Below, in pieces: positions 45,052-55,969 of a stretch of DNA of 64,000 nucleotides. Position numbers and translations under genes: made by a program. The stretch's first letter is position 1. Each line of letters begins with the position of its first letter. Under the pieces are notes generated by a model, which ran no database searches, was not told the origin of the DNA, and worked only from the letters and a program-made list of their open reading frames with translations. Origin of the DNA: Allodiplogaster sudhausi (taxonomy: Eukaryota > Nematoda > Chromadorea > Rhabditida > Diplogasteridae); contig CALZFC010000004.1 of assembly GCA_945643635.1 (NCBI GenBank), forward strand, positions 435,001 through 499,000, read 5' to 3'.

Positions 45052-46074
45052 ACAAAGCGACGGCATCGCTGTTCATGTGGCTGGACCTAACGAGTTTTTA
45101 TGGAGACGTCTGGCATGTCCGCCAAGTGCGTGGTTGAGAGGAAGGAGAGAGATGGAGAGAATGACGAGGAGCTACTATAGAGGTTGTTATGAAACTATGT
45201 AGGCCGTCCTAGATGTTCATACGAATATTAAGGAATAAAAGAAACATTTCTGTAGCAATAGAATTATAGCATTTGTCTAGCTTCAAAGCTCTAGGGATGA
45301 CAATAATATACGAAAAATGAAAAATGTGTAATGATAAAAAGTAGTTTATTTGGGATGATAAAGGAATCCAATGTGCTCCGGGAGTGTTGGCGGCGGCTGG
45401 CTGCCCCGGGGGAGTGGTTGGGGGGGAGGGGGTTTGGGATGTGGAATTATGTATAAATTACTCTTTCTATTCAAGAACATTTAAAATATTAAGCTATTCG
45501 CACAGAGAATCCGAGGAGAGAGTGATAACTAATGAGTGCTGCGTCTAGGCGATTAACTCTTATCTATTATACATGCGGCGTTCTAGCCTCTCCAATCTTC
45601 GCCTTGGCAAAACGGAGAAAAAAAATGAGAGAACGTGGCCACGTTCTTTTATGTTACCTTATGCTCGAATCGCTCTAGAGTGGAGGGAGAGGCCAGCCCT
45701 ATGCGAGCTCGCTGAGCATTCCGATCCTAGTGATCGCTGCTCCTTCTTATAGTCTTCATAAAATTTCTTTTCTTCTTCCCCCCTATTTCGGTTGCCCATG
45801 CGCGCTTCCAAATGCCGCGATTACATAAAAAAAATATCTTCCTTTGTGTTCTCTATTTGGGGGGCGCGCGCAGGTTCCTCGCAACCGAGTTAAAATAATG
45901 CCGCTCATTCATGGCAGAAAAAAAGTCTATTCGCTGTGGATGATAAAATCCTATATAAATTAAACGGACCTAGGCGTAACAAGCACTTGGGGCGACTGAC
46001 ACCTGACGTGGATGGTGTAGTCGGCCTGCTCTCGTCTCCATTCGGGATTCTTGTGAGGATGACAAGTTGTAGGC
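45052..46074 (-). other. Leader of Gypsy element A
   Basis: Non-coding leader between primer-binding site and gag, homologous to 54431-55391 of element B (AGAACGTGGCCACGTTCT palindrome near 45630 and 54842; GGGGCAGCCAGCCGCC region). No gene. Confidence 0.75.
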
Positions 46075-46092
46075 ATCTCCCCGGGACCTCCA
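46075..46092 (-). other. Primer-binding site of element A
   Basis: Minus strand TGGAGGTCCCGGGGAGAT immediately after the 5' LTR. TGG pairs with a tRNA 3' CCA. Element B has the same 18 bases at 54413-54430. Confidence 0.85.
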
Positions 46093-46339
46093 TGTCGCGG
46101 AGGAGCGGTTAGCATGCGGGAGTCGTGGGACTTGGGTGTATATCCTTTATCTTGTCTAACATTATACATATAAGATATCTATAGAGAGACGGGGAGAGGG
46201 GAAGGACAGGGCCGGGGCAGCCGCCATGCTGGGCCTAGCCAACACTGAACGTCCTGCTGGCGGTGGCGGCACCGCCCCGAGGGGGCGGGTCCGCCCTCAC
46301 CAGCCGGTTTGACGTTCTTCTCTATCCCCGGCCGTGACA
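46093..46339 (-). repeat. 5' LTR of element A
   Basis: 247 bp, near-identical to 38168-38414. Flanked by AGAT at 46340-46343. Confidence 0.93.
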
Positions 46340-46343
46340 AGAT

Positions 46344-48356
46344 GTTGTTATTGCGACAGAGGAATTAGTCTCTTCTTACGTAGTCTGCGCTCCTTTTTGC
46401 TCATCTGATCACTCATCTGTCTCCTTCTCTCTCTATCTCCCCCTGCACCTCTCTACGCCCCCTCACTAGACTTCAGACGCTGCGATTTTGATAGGCTTTC
46501 ACTAGCGATAAATTCCATTGATTGGTGCGCTTGCTTTGATGACTTTGTTGACATGGATGATATTTATGAACGCTTTCAAACGGTCTTGTCATCTTTGATA
46601 AAAGAAACCACTCCCCTTAAGAAGTGCAAACTGGCCTATGAATGTTATCCCCCCTATATCCAAGATCATATGCTACACAAAAATAGACTTTTCCATAAGC
46701 TTCACTGTTTGCCGGTAAGAACGGAATATGAGCGGGTTTCCAAAAAGCTGCAAAATCTCATCGCAAAATTTTCTAGGAACTCTGAATCCCGTTTCCTAAC
46801 CAGCCCGTCTAGATTATTCCAACACCTTTCTGCCAAACTTAAAAAGCGCTCGCACATTGGCTCTTTCTATGCGAATGGTAAAGTCCTTTCATCTGACTTG
46901 ACCAAAGCTGATGCTTTAGCTAAGTACTTTTCCAGCGTTTTTATATGCGACAATGGAATTGCTCTCGAACCTTCTCTTCATGCTTCTCACGCACTCTCCA
47001 ATTTTATTATAATGCCTCAACAAGTAGCTTATCATCTTAAACACCTAAAGCCGTCTTGCTCCATTACTTCAGATGGAATTCCAGCGATTATTCTTAAAAA
47101 TTGTTCGCGCTCGCTTGCCGAACCGTTAAGCTTTATCTTCAACTTCTCTCTTACCCTAGGCCAGGTTCCCTCCAAATGGCGCGAGGGCATAGTTTTGTCA
47201 ATCAACAAGGTCCCCTCACCTTCCTCACCCGAGGATTTTCGTCCAATTACAATTTCACCAGCTGCTAGTAAGATCATGAAAAGGTGCCTGAAGCGGAAGA
47301 TCGTACAGCATTGTGAGCGTTTTAATCTTATTCCTGCATGTCAGCATGGATTCACCAAAGGCAAATCTGTAATAACAAACCTTCTCGAGTGTTCTCAGTT
47401 TTGGAAACGTGAAATTTGTGCAAACCGTTCGGTGGATGTTCTTTATTATGATTTGGCCAAGGCGTTTGATAAAGTGTCCGTCCCTAAACTGCTTACTAAA
47501 CTCGAATGCATGGGATTTAAAGGAAACTGGCTACGCTGGTTTGAGTCCTTTCTCACACACCGCTCATTCAGAGTAAAGGTTAACAACACTTTGTCATCTG
47601 TGTTCCCTGATAACTCTGGTGTCCCGCAGGGTTGTGTATTGTCTCCTCTGCTTTTCAGTCTTTATACTGCAGATCTACCTGAGGCTATTTCACACTTACC
47701 TCTTGTTAAAATCTCACTTTTTGCTGATGACATGAAACTTTTTACCTCCTTTGACCCCTCTTCTCAGGGCATTTCTCACTTCCATCTTTCACAAGCAACT
47801 GTTGCCATCCAAAATTACTGCCAAAACATGCAGTTGGAAATCGCACATAAAAAGTGCGTTGTTTTTTTTTATAGAATTTGCCTCACCAGTCTGGTCACCA
47901 CATAGAATTATGCAGATTCGAGCAGTTGAGAATGTGCAGAAAGTTTTCAGTAGGTTATTGTTTGTTAGATGCGCGCAATCTAGAATAGACTTTAAGAATA
48001 TTCCATCGTATGATGAACGCCTTAAACTTTTCTCTCTTTCTTCACTGTACCGAAGTCGTTTAGAAATTGACTTTACTATGTCATTCAAGATATTGAACAT
48101 GATTCTTGCTTCTAATATTAATATCTTTTATTCGTTCAAGCCATCTTCTGGTCGTAGATCTATATTCTCATTTCACGTTCCTGTCACTAGATCTGATTTA
48201 TTCTTCTACTCATTTGCATTACGCACTGCTAGAGGATATCCTAACTTGCCTCTATCTTTCATTACTGCAAGGTCTGTTCCGACTGCTAGGGGCATCCTAT
48301 CTCGAATTGAGAATATATTCAGTCTTGTTAATGCAGTGGTAGTAAATAATCTTTGA
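46344..48356 (+). pseudogene. LINE ORF2, reverse transcriptase and C-terminus
   Basis: Continues the frame cut at 38167: SSDHSSV completes the endonuclease, then a linker and the reverse transcriptase with KPSCSITSDGIPAIILKNCS, FRPITISPAASKIMKR, YYDLAKAFDKVSV, NSGVPQGCVLSPLLF and FADDMKLF (the catalytic FADD box). At about 47863 a frameshift and deletion lead to a C-terminal part (WSPHRIMQIRAVENVQKVFS, RLKLFSLSSLYRSRLEIDF) ending with TGA near 48356. The reverse transcriptase core is well preserved but the ORF is broken by the Gypsy insertion and the frameshift. Confidence 0.9.
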
Positions 48357-48436
48357 GTAGAGTGCTTTATTATTTCCTGCAATGTTCTAAGCCCCCATCG
48401 ACAATCCGGGTCAATCCTCCTGCTGTCCCTCTCCAG

Positions 48437-49304
48437 CTTAACTTTAACTTTAACTTTATTTACGGCATGAATAAGTCAGCACGTGGTAAAAACAGTATAG
48501 CATGAATTATTATGAGAAGAAAATGCGAAGTGAATGCAAGATAACATAAGTAAAATAATATGGTATTACCTAAGGGCGAGGGAGAATATTGGGGGAAGAT
48601 AGCTGATTGGGGATGGAGCAAGTTCTAGCAATGGAGTTAAATAATTTAGCGGACCTGATAAAAAAGGAATGGAGGCGTATGTTGGACCTAGACAAGGGAT
48701 AAAACAAATGAAAGGATAAGCCACGAGTGCGAGAATTGCGAAAATGGAAGTGGTGAGGGGACCGGGAAGATATCTTACGGTGGCCAAAGATGAGGCGACG
48801 GGTGAGCGTAAAGTCCTTATCCTCGCGCCGCGAACGGAGGGAGGGGAGGCCAAGCGATAGATTGCGTTCCTCGCTGGGAGGGAGGATTGAGGTTGAGGAA
48901 TAAGAGAGACAGCGGCGATAAATAAGCCGAGTTACATCATTTTGGACCTTTTCAAGAGCGCGAATATCTTTGAGAAGGCGGGGGGAATAGACGGAGGTGC
49001 AATTTTCGAGAACAGAGCGGATGTAAATGGTGTATGCTGAGATAAGAATATCCTTATTGCGAGTGCGAAAGATGGGATATGCTTTAGAGAGAGCCTTATT
49101 GGCAATAAGACAGCAGTGGGGAGAGAAAGTAAGCTTAGAGTCAATAAGAATGCCAAGATCGCGAATAGAGTCGACAACTGGGAGAGGACGTCCATCGAGG
49201 ATGTAGGAAAGAGAACCGTCGCTGGCAAAGACGAGGCCGGGCAGTGGCGCCCCCGGCTTGGTGCGACTCGGTGCGTCGATCCCTATCCCCCTCCCCACCC
49301 TCAC
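48437..49304 (-). mobile_element. Second LINE fragment, 5'-truncated, opposite strand
   Basis: Minus-strand frame of about 245 codons with LPVVDSIRDLGILIDSKLTF, YIRSVLENCTSVYSPRLLKD and HFRNSRTRGLSFHLF: the C-terminal third of LINE ORF2, the same family as 6935-7601. The 3' tail on the minus strand is AAAGTT repeated about three times (48437-48457). This frame is open, so the copy is younger than the one at 6935. It starts downstream of the reverse transcriptase, so it is 5'-truncated. No clear target duplication. Confidence 0.85.
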
Positions 49305-49600
49305 CTATTTTTACTATTTTTGCAATGAAACGACGACCATAATCTTTATGTCAATGCTGTCACATTGAAATACCTTATTTCATGTATGATAAATAAATAA
49401 ATAAATAAAATGGTTGGACTCGAAATAGTTCAATGTATTTTAGTTTTGTTTTCGCCTCGTTAGGCCATCTGTTCTTCTAGCGTGCTCTCGTGTTCGTGTC
49501 GCTTTAATGAAAAGATTTAGTGTGGTCAGCGGTGCGTTGATGCCCACTAAATTTCGAGGATTTATAGACGGCGCCCTAATTCGCACTAAAATTCGGGAAA
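49305..49600. other. Probable LINE 3' end with (AAAT)n tail
   Basis: ACATTGAAATACCTTATTTC and a TAAATAAATAAATAAAT run at 49389-49409 look like a LINE 3' end on the plus strand, perhaps of the interrupted LINE. No gene. Confidence 0.5.
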
Positions 49601-49830
49601 GAATGGTTTTAAAGACCGAACTCTCATTGTCAGTTCTCTCTCGGGAGTCTGGCAGCTGACTTCTCTCATGGCAATGGACAAGAAGGCTGCAAAGAAGAAG
49701 AGAAAGAAACAGAGAGTGAGTGAAAGGGAGGGAGAGAGAAAGAGAGAGCGAGATTAAGAGAGAGAGAGAGAGAGAGAGAGACACGCTGGCACACGCTCGC
49801 TCAATAAAGGCAGAGGGAATTTTTTATAAG
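49600..49830. repeat. Rep-7 with (GA)n
   Basis: GGTTTTAAAGACCGAACTC and GGCAGCTGACTTCTCTCATG precede a GA tract (49690-49782); TGGCACACGCTCGCTCAATA follows and recurs at 51130. Confidence 0.7.
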
Positions 49831-49929
49831 GTAATCTTATTCGAATATCATCCCGTTGTATTAGTTAATTAGCAACTTTCTCATGTTTTCGTAAAATGTG
49901 GCAACCATCCGCGCAAACATACATACATA

Positions 49930-50367
49930 CAGTCCCGCCCAACATTTCAGGTACATAGATTAATTAGATTAATTAGATTAATCTAAATAATCTCAATTGA
50001 TTTTTCAGCGCATAGGATTTTATCTAGACTAATTCCACTCTGCTAAATACGTTGGCAACATTATTTTCTTAAAACAAATTGACGCTAACGAGAACATTTA
50101 TATTATTGCCAGAAACCTGTTTGAAAATGGTGCGCAATGCGCTGCATTTTTCGAACGAGTTTCTGGCTAAAATGTGAATTTTCTCGTTAATATCAACTTA
50201 TTTTGAGAAAATAATGTTACCAACGTGTTTAACAGCGTCGAATTAGTCTAGATTAACCTGAAAACTCTATTGAAATGCGTCCTATGCGCTGAAAAATCAA
50301 ATGAGATTGTTTAGATTAATCTAATTAATATAATTAATCTATGTACCTGAAATGTTGGGCGGGACTG
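49930..50367. mobile_element. 438-bp palindromic element with TA target
   Basis: The ends CAGTCCCGCCCAACATTTCA and their exact complement are flanked by TA (49928-49929, 50368-50369). The inverted repeat extends far inward (GTACATAGATTAATTAGATT, CAGCGCATAGGA, TCTCGTTA). It lies in a CATA microsatellite. No transposase. CAGT ends with TA duplication fit a Tc1/mariner-type non-autonomous element. Confidence 0.88.
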
Positions 50368-50383
50368 TACATACATACATACA

Positions 50384-50564
50384 TCTTACTAATAATAAAG
50401 CGCTAATGGTAAGCGTCGGTATGTAACAGTTTTCTTCTAGAACCGTCCATGCTATACCCTTGAGGTATCCAAATTGTAAAAACCACAATGAACGTTCCGA
50501 CTATCCTACCACTACAAATGTGGTGACTTTTGCACCTGAGGCGGACTTCTGACTATGCCTTTGA
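50384..50564 (+). mobile_element. Helitron-like 5' end beside the array
   Basis: After A (50383) the sequence TCTTACTAATAATAAAGCGC resembles the 5' terminus of many Helitrons, which start with TC and insert between A and T. The following block to 50560 is shared with 13353-13460. I found no 3' CTRR with hairpin and no Rep/helicase gene, so the boundary at the far end is open. Confidence 0.4.
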
Positions 50565-50936
50565 ACTAGCTGGAAGGTTATAGAAGGGCCCGAGTTTGGT
50601 CCCGGAAAGTGGAATTTTTCAAAATATTCCGGAAAGGTCCAAAGTCTACCCCCGATTCTTGGAACATTGCAGAAGGTTAAAAAGGGGCCAAGTTTGGCCC
50701 CCAGGACGTGGAACTTTCCAGAACATTCCGGAAGGGGACAACTTCTGCCGCCGATACTAGGGACGTTCCAGAAAGTTCCAGAAGGCTCCAAGTTCTGCCC
50801 CGGGACGTGGAATTTTTCCAGAACATTCCTTTAGGGGCCAACGCCTGCCCCGGTCCTTGGAACATTCCTGAAGGTTCCAGAAGGGGCATACTGGGGACGT
50901 TACAGAAAGTTCCAGAAGGGGCCGAGTTTGGCACCG

Positions 50937-50939
<3 letters not shown>
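50565..50939 (-). repeat. Tandem array of heat-shock-element-like units, copy 2
   Basis: Inverted relative of 12977-13352, about eight units of roughly 48-51 bp. A perfectly phased run is TTC 50716, GAA 50721, TTC 50726, GAA 50731. Another lies near 50815-50829. CCCGGGACGTGGAA-type spacers separate the pentamers. The array is followed by (AT)n at 50940-50983, as in copy 1. Confidence 0.85.
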
Positions 50940-50984
<45 letters not shown>

Positions 50985-51200
50985 CCAGTATAGGGGGCAG
51001 ACGTCATGAGAGAGAGAGAGAAAGAAATATTGAGAGAGAGATAAAGAGAGAGAGAGAGAGATAGAGAGAGAGAGAGAAAGAGATATTCATGAGAGAGAGA
51101 GAGATAAAGAGAGAGAGAGAGCGACTCACTGGCACACGCTCACTCAATAAAGGAAGAGAAAATTTTGTTTGTCTATGTAATATAATTTGATTTTGCTGTA
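50940..51200. repeat. (AT)n then (GA)n with Rep-7 right flank
   Basis: AT run 50940-50983, GA tract 51008-51122, then CACTGGCACACGCTCACTCA as at 49785. Confidence 0.8.
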
Positions 51201-51480
51201 TTAACTTTTTCATGATTTCATACAATTACACAAACCAACATATTTGATGTGAGATTGAACGTGAAGAACGAGGAATTTACATGGGAAAATATTGCTTTAG
51301 GCGCTTGGGAATTTGCAAGAGCACCACTAGAATTATGCGCTAGAACAAGAAAAATTTTTTTTTTGAATTAGGTTTTAGCACGATAGATTTCTACTTGTTT
51401 TGTTATTTTTTTATTAATCGCAAAAAAAATTGAAAAGAAAATAATTCTACATAAGAATGCTGTAAACGTGCTAGTATTTA
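51200..51480. other. Gene-free AT-rich segment
   Basis: Nothing recognised. Confidence 0.4.
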
Positions 51481-52010
51481 CTGTATTTCCTCTAAATTAA
51501 TAACCTCAATCTCTAATAGTAGATATGTCCACAAAAATAATCGATAGAAGAATGTTACGCCTCGGTCTAATTGTTCTTCTTATGCCGAAGGCACAGGGAA
51601 ATAGTACCCTCGTGGGCTCCGAAATAGAAATTACGGAGTAAATTAGCGGTCGGCTCTCCATTCGCTGGTCGCGAACCTTCTTTAATCTGACAAGAACGTG
51701 GCTCTATAAAAAAATTGATTCATGCGCGTTCTCATAAAGATTTTTTTTAAAATATTACTCTATTTTTAAATGAGGACAGTGACACCCCCCAAACGCTGTT
51801 ATATTTCTCAAATCAATGATATAGTGGATCCCAACTTGAAAACCACCAGGTCGAATGAGAGCAATATTCTTCACAATGGGAAGTGAATTTGACGTCCTTT
51901 TTCTCCTTTGTTTCAACTGAAAGTCTCCTTTTCTGAATTCCTTGGGAATTTGGAGACGGATTTCCTTGTGCGGCTGCCCGCTTCTCTCTCTATGTACATA
52001 TATTGAACAT
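51480..52010 (+). repeat. Rep-5 followed by Rep-6
   Basis: Rep-5 (51480-51850) carries TTCTTATGCCGAAGGCACAG, CCTCGTGGGCTCC and TTGAAAACCACCAGGTC. Rep-6 (51850-52010) matches 9700-9860. This uninterrupted Rep-5 shows what the locus at 53940-58975 looked like before Gypsy B. Confidence 0.75.
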
Positions 52011-52039
52011 GAAGATACTACATAGAACTCAATACCTGT

Positions 52040-52170
52040 ATTTCTTTTTCGCTCTTACTCTTTCGTTCTCTCTCTATATTTCTCTCCATCTTTCGCTATC
52101 TCTATCTCGCTCGCTCTCTTTCTGTCTATGTCTGTCTCTGTCTCTGTCTGTCTCTCTCTTCACCCTTCAC
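52040..52170 (+). repeat. (CT)n-rich tract
   Basis: CT/TCTG-rich run after Rep-6. Confidence 0.75.
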
Positions 52171-52429
52171 TTTCTTTCTTCTCTATATCTCCCTTATGCT
52201 CTTGTGAAAACCTTCCTCGCGATTCTCCCAATTAAGAAATAAAATATTCATCTTTTATTTATATTCAAAAATAAAAAGTTTATTTGAGGAACTGGTCACC
52301 GCGAGAGCAACAGGATATCCTTTAGCAGTCTTTCGCTCGTCTTTCTTATGGTTAAGACAGCATTTATTTCAACATGTCTTTTTGTATAAGACACAAGGGA
52401 TAGAGAGCATGAGATTTATAGAAGAGCGC

Positions 52430-52640
52430 TGATGCTGGGAGTAAAATTTATAGTTGTGCAGATAAAAATGGTTCGCGTGAATAAACTAAACTAGGTAAAT
52501 CTTTAAATATTGTTTTTGTTCTATTGCTATTTATAGTCTATACTTCTTTTTGCAAAACTCAGTAAAAAAATTTCAAAGTTCTTATATGTTCCGGCGGATT
52601 TAAAACTTCTGCTGCTTAATTAGCTGCTGGGCCGATATCA
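52430..52640 (+). repeat. Rep-3 copy
   Basis: Colinear with 36365-36560, through GTGAATAAACTAAACT and TTCCGGCGGATTT. Confidence 0.7.
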
Positions 52641-52984
52641 AAGCTGTTCACAATTATGCGGAGAGTGCATTTATAATGAATAAACATTTTTGCCAATTTT
52701 TACGATTGTTAAATCTAGCAGTAAAATGGTTAGACCCGGCAAAATTTTTCTTTCCTGCAGAAGAATCATTAAGAATTTCATTTCTTTCACAAATACATTG
52801 GCATCCCATCGAACATATTAGTATTTTTTATAAAGACAAATTGTATAACATTTTGAGAGAAAAAACGTTATTAAGTTTAAAGAAATTTTCAAAATTAAAA
52901 GGGAAAATTTGAAAAATATTAAAATTATTAAAACTCGCTTTATTCTCCTCTGAAATCGGGAAAATAAAATAAATTAATTAAAAA

Positions 52985-53125
52985 CTATAAAATTTTCGCC
53001 AGAGGCAGTCCACCGACGTACATCAAGATGAAGCTGTTATTCTGGTTGCGGACGCGGAAGAACATCGCGTGGTCCGGAGAGAGCTTCACCTTCTTCCAAT
53101 TGTTCAAGACCACCACGAGTGAAAC
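52985..53125 (-). pseudogene. Unidentified coding remnant, last exon-like
   Basis: Minus strand reads VVLNNWKKVKLSPDHAMFFR then VRNQNNSFILMYVGGLPLAK and IL before a TAG at 52985-52987. About 43 codons, strongly GC-ending in an AT-rich setting, with charged and hydrophobic parts alternating like a folded protein. No clear 3' splice site lies upstream; the frame runs into repeat sequence near 53130. I do not recognise the family. It is probably the end of a host gene left in or carried by a repeat. Confidence 0.4.
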
Positions 53126-53139
53126 AAGAAAGCGTTAAA

Positions 53140-53760
53140 TCGCACGCGTTTTGAAGGATCATCGCGGCAAAAAATCTCACTGTCTCATGAATCATACTTT
53201 GTGTGCGTATTAATAACAAGCGAGTCATAGTCTTCATTTTACCATTAGTTCATACCTGGCCAACACGTGTCCTTAGCAGAGATTAAAGGAGCCAGGAATT
53301 ACGACTGCAGTAAGAGGGAGAGAGAGAGAAAGAGAGAGAGAGAGAGGGAGAGGGAAAGAGAGAGAAAATATGTTCTGTTGCAGATTTGTCTGTCTATGGT
53401 AATTAACGTATTCCATTACAAAAAAAGAATCAAAATGCCGAAACACAATTTCTTTGTGACGCCTTTAAATTTTGGTTTTTTTTTCCGTTAGTGTGGAAAA
53501 GTACAAAAAAGATAAATCAACATTTAGGAACGACGTCTTAGTATTGCATTTTATTGATCAAATGGACGTAGGATGCATCAAAGAAGCCTAAAATCACAAG
53601 TGATATAGTATTTCATCGCGGCAGAAAAGCGCCGGGTTTCACAGTCTTGTCTTGAATCGCACTCTTGTGTATGCATTTTCATTGGCTTCATTTCTGTGCT
53701 TTTATGATCAAGAAGGGAGACTAAAGGAGATCGTACTTTTGATCAAATGGAGACAAAAAA
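53140..53760. repeat. Rep-2 inverted copies with (GA)n
   Basis: ATCATCGCGGCAAAAAATCTC near 53158, a GA tract at 53310-53367, and TCATCGCGGCAGAAAAGCGC near 53614. No gene. Confidence 0.6.
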
Positions 53761-53939
53761 TTAAGAACTAAACAAGAAAATAAATTTACAACAGGGAAAA
53801 TTTCTCACTTGCGCTAGAACGAGATAAATATGTCCTTTTAAAATTTGATTATAACTTTCTGTTTGTCTTGTTTTTTTTAATTAACAAAACAAATTGAAAA
53901 GAATTCTAAATGAGAATGGTGTAGGAGCCTGTAAACATG

Positions 53940-54162
53940 CAAGTATTTACTGTATTTCCTTCAAATGAACCTCTCCCCTTATCCTCTAATAGTTCCTTCC
54001 CTAAAGAATCGATAGAAGAATAATACACCTTGCTCTAATTGTGCTTCTTATGCCGAAGGCACTGGGAAATATTTCCCCTGGCTGCTCTGTTAGAAAAATT
54101 ACGAGGCAAATTAGCGGTCGCCTCTCCATGCGCTGGTCGCGAGAGTTCTTTAGTCTAGCAAC
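53940..54162 (+). repeat. Rep-5, left part, interrupted by Gypsy B
   Basis: Matches 51480-51715 (TTCTTATGCCGAAGGCACTG, CTCTCCATGCGCTGGTCGCG). The right part of the repeat resumes at 58847. Confidence 0.8.
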
Positions 54163-54166
54163 ATTC

Positions 54167-54412
54167 TGTCACGGCCGGGGATAGAGAAGAACGTCAAACC
54201 GGCTGGCGAGGACGGACCCGCCCTCTCGGGGCGGTGCCGCCACCGCCAGCAAGACGTTCAGTGTTGGCTAGGCCCACAATGGCAGCTGCCCCGGCCCTGT
54301 CCTTCATCTCTCCCAATTTATATGTATTGTAAATGTATGCCTTATATTAGGATAAGATAAACTATTCACCCAAGTCCCACTTCTCCCGCATGCTAACCGC
54401 TCCTCCGCTACA
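54167..54412 (+). repeat. 5' LTR of element B
   Basis: 246 bp, TGTCACGG to GCTACA. It differs from the 3' LTR by several substitutions (for example GCTACA against GCGACA), so the insertion is not very recent. Confidence 0.92.
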
Positions 54413-54430
54413 TGGAGGTCCCGGGGAGAT
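54413..54430 (+). other. Primer-binding site of element B
   Basis: TGGAGGTCCCGGGGAGAT directly after the LTR. Confidence 0.85.
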
Positions 54431-55969
54431 GCCTACTTCTCAACCGCACGGGACTCCCGATTGGAGATCAGAGCAGGCCGACTACACCACCGACGCGTCA
54501 GGTGTCAGTCGTCTCAATTGCTTTTCTGTACTTAGGTCCGTTAAAAGTAGTAGTTATTATTTAAATCCGCACATAGACTAGTTTAGTTCCACCACGCCAA
54601 AAAGCGGCGAATATTTTTCTTTGGTTTGCGAGGAACCGGCGCGCCATCCCCCAAGTAGAATGAATTAATATTATTGTAATCGCGGCTTTTGGAGGCGCGC
54701 GCGGGCAACTTAAGTAGGGGGGGAATAAAAATGAATAAGAAGGGGCAGCTTTCACGTATGATCGGCATGCTCAGCGAGCTCGCATATAAAGCTGTCCTCT
54801 CCCTCTACTCTAGAGCGATTCGAGCATAATGTAAAGTACAAGAACGTGGCCACGTTCTCTTATTCTTTCTCTGTTTTGCCAAGGCGAAGAGTGGAGAGGC
54901 TAGGACGCCGCATTTATAATGAGATAAGAGTTCATCGCCTAGGCGCAGCAAGCAATAGCCATCACTTTCTCTATTAGGATTCTCTGTGCTCATAGTTAAT
55001 ACTTCAATTATTCTGGACTAGAAATTGTAACATATTTATAATATTATACGATAGTTCAATTCCAACACACCAATCCCCCCCTCCCCCCACCAATCCAAAT
55101 CACTCCCCCGGGGCAGCCAGCCGCCTCCAACACTCCCGGAGCGCACGGAATTTTTCAACCCAACAAATCAATTTTTTATGATCGTAATTTTTTTCTTTCC
55201 TTTCTTTCTTGATTCATTTTTGTACATTATCTTAAAATAGTACATTACGATTTTATCAAGGGCTGCGTCTACTGTCTGTACGTATTATATCCATCTCTCT
55301 CCTTCCTCTCAAATAGAGGACAGGCCAGACATTTCCATTAAAACTCGTTAGGTCTGCGCCAGCCACATGAACAGCGGTGCCGTCGCTTTGTTTAAAAACT
55401 TGATAGGGCGCCAGCAGTGTTCCCCTCTCTGTGATAATAGACAGCGATAGTGCGGCCGCATGACGAACGAGTTCCGTTGCCAGCGCGTGAAAATAAGTGA
55501 AAATACAGCGCAGCGGAAAGGAAGCGTAGAACAGAGATGCATGTACTTCCATTGATAGACAGATAGATAGAAAGACAGATGCTCACGCTAGTGTACACAC
55601 ACATATGATAAACAGAAGAATTGTTAGCCGTTCCCTATACAATAAGACCACTCTTGCTAGAGTCTATAATCCTATAGCAATATAACGATATAATGCCATA
55701 ATCTATTGTTACTTATATATGTATAGACACGATAGCAGACCCGTTCCAAATAGATAACCGTGTGCTCCGGGGAGTAACGCACTCACAGCGTTAACTCACA
55801 CACAGCGTCATATACACGCTCGTGCCATGCAAATGGCCAGAGTAGAGAGACTCTTTGTCGACGCGTTCATCCGCGCCGATAGTCCTACTCCTGCTTTACG
55901 CGATGTTTAACTATATACGCGTGCAATCCAGATTTGAATCTACCGAACGAACACTCCACTTCGAAACTC
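54431..55969 (+). other. Long leader of element B
   Basis: About 1.5 kb without a credible gene. Homologous to the leader of element A up to 55391 in the inverted sense. It contains the unoccupied TTAA (55392-55395) where element A received its TTAA insertion, and a GAACGTGGCCACGTTC palindrome near 54843. Confidence 0.75.

Larger units (their letters stand above)
38168..46339 (-). mobile_element. Ty3/Gypsy retrotransposon A, decayed, minus strand
   Basis: LTRs at 38168-38414 and 46093-46339 start TGTCACGG and end GCGACA on the minus strand. Four-base duplications AGAT flank the element. On the minus strand the order is 5' LTR, primer-binding site, leader (interrupted by a TTAA element), gag fragment, envelope-like segment, protease, truncated reverse transcriptase, RNase H, integrase, polypurine tract, 3' LTR. 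Deletions in gag and in the reverse transcriptase core plus stops and frameshifts make it non-functional. It sits inside a LINE endonuclease frame. Element B (54167-58842) is a close relative. Confidence 0.93.
36640..49410 (+). mobile_element. CR1/Jockey-like LINE carrying nested insertions
   Basis: Plus-strand non-LTR retrotransposon in pieces: 5' part 36640-38167 (leader, ORF1, endonuclease), 3' part 46344 to about 48436 (end of endonuclease, reverse transcriptase, C-terminus), and possibly a 3' end with a short AAAT-type tail at 49389-49409. A Gypsy element (38168-46339) splits the endonuclease with AGAT duplications, and a minus-strand LINE fragment (48440-49304) lies in the 3' region. 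The leader has a 19-bp tandem repeat (36647-36665 and 36666-36684). The exact 5' end is uncertain. Confidence 0.85.

Noticed and set aside
52676..52912. 78-codon plus-strand frame
   Set aside because: AT-rich, no domain, no homologous frame in related repeat copies.
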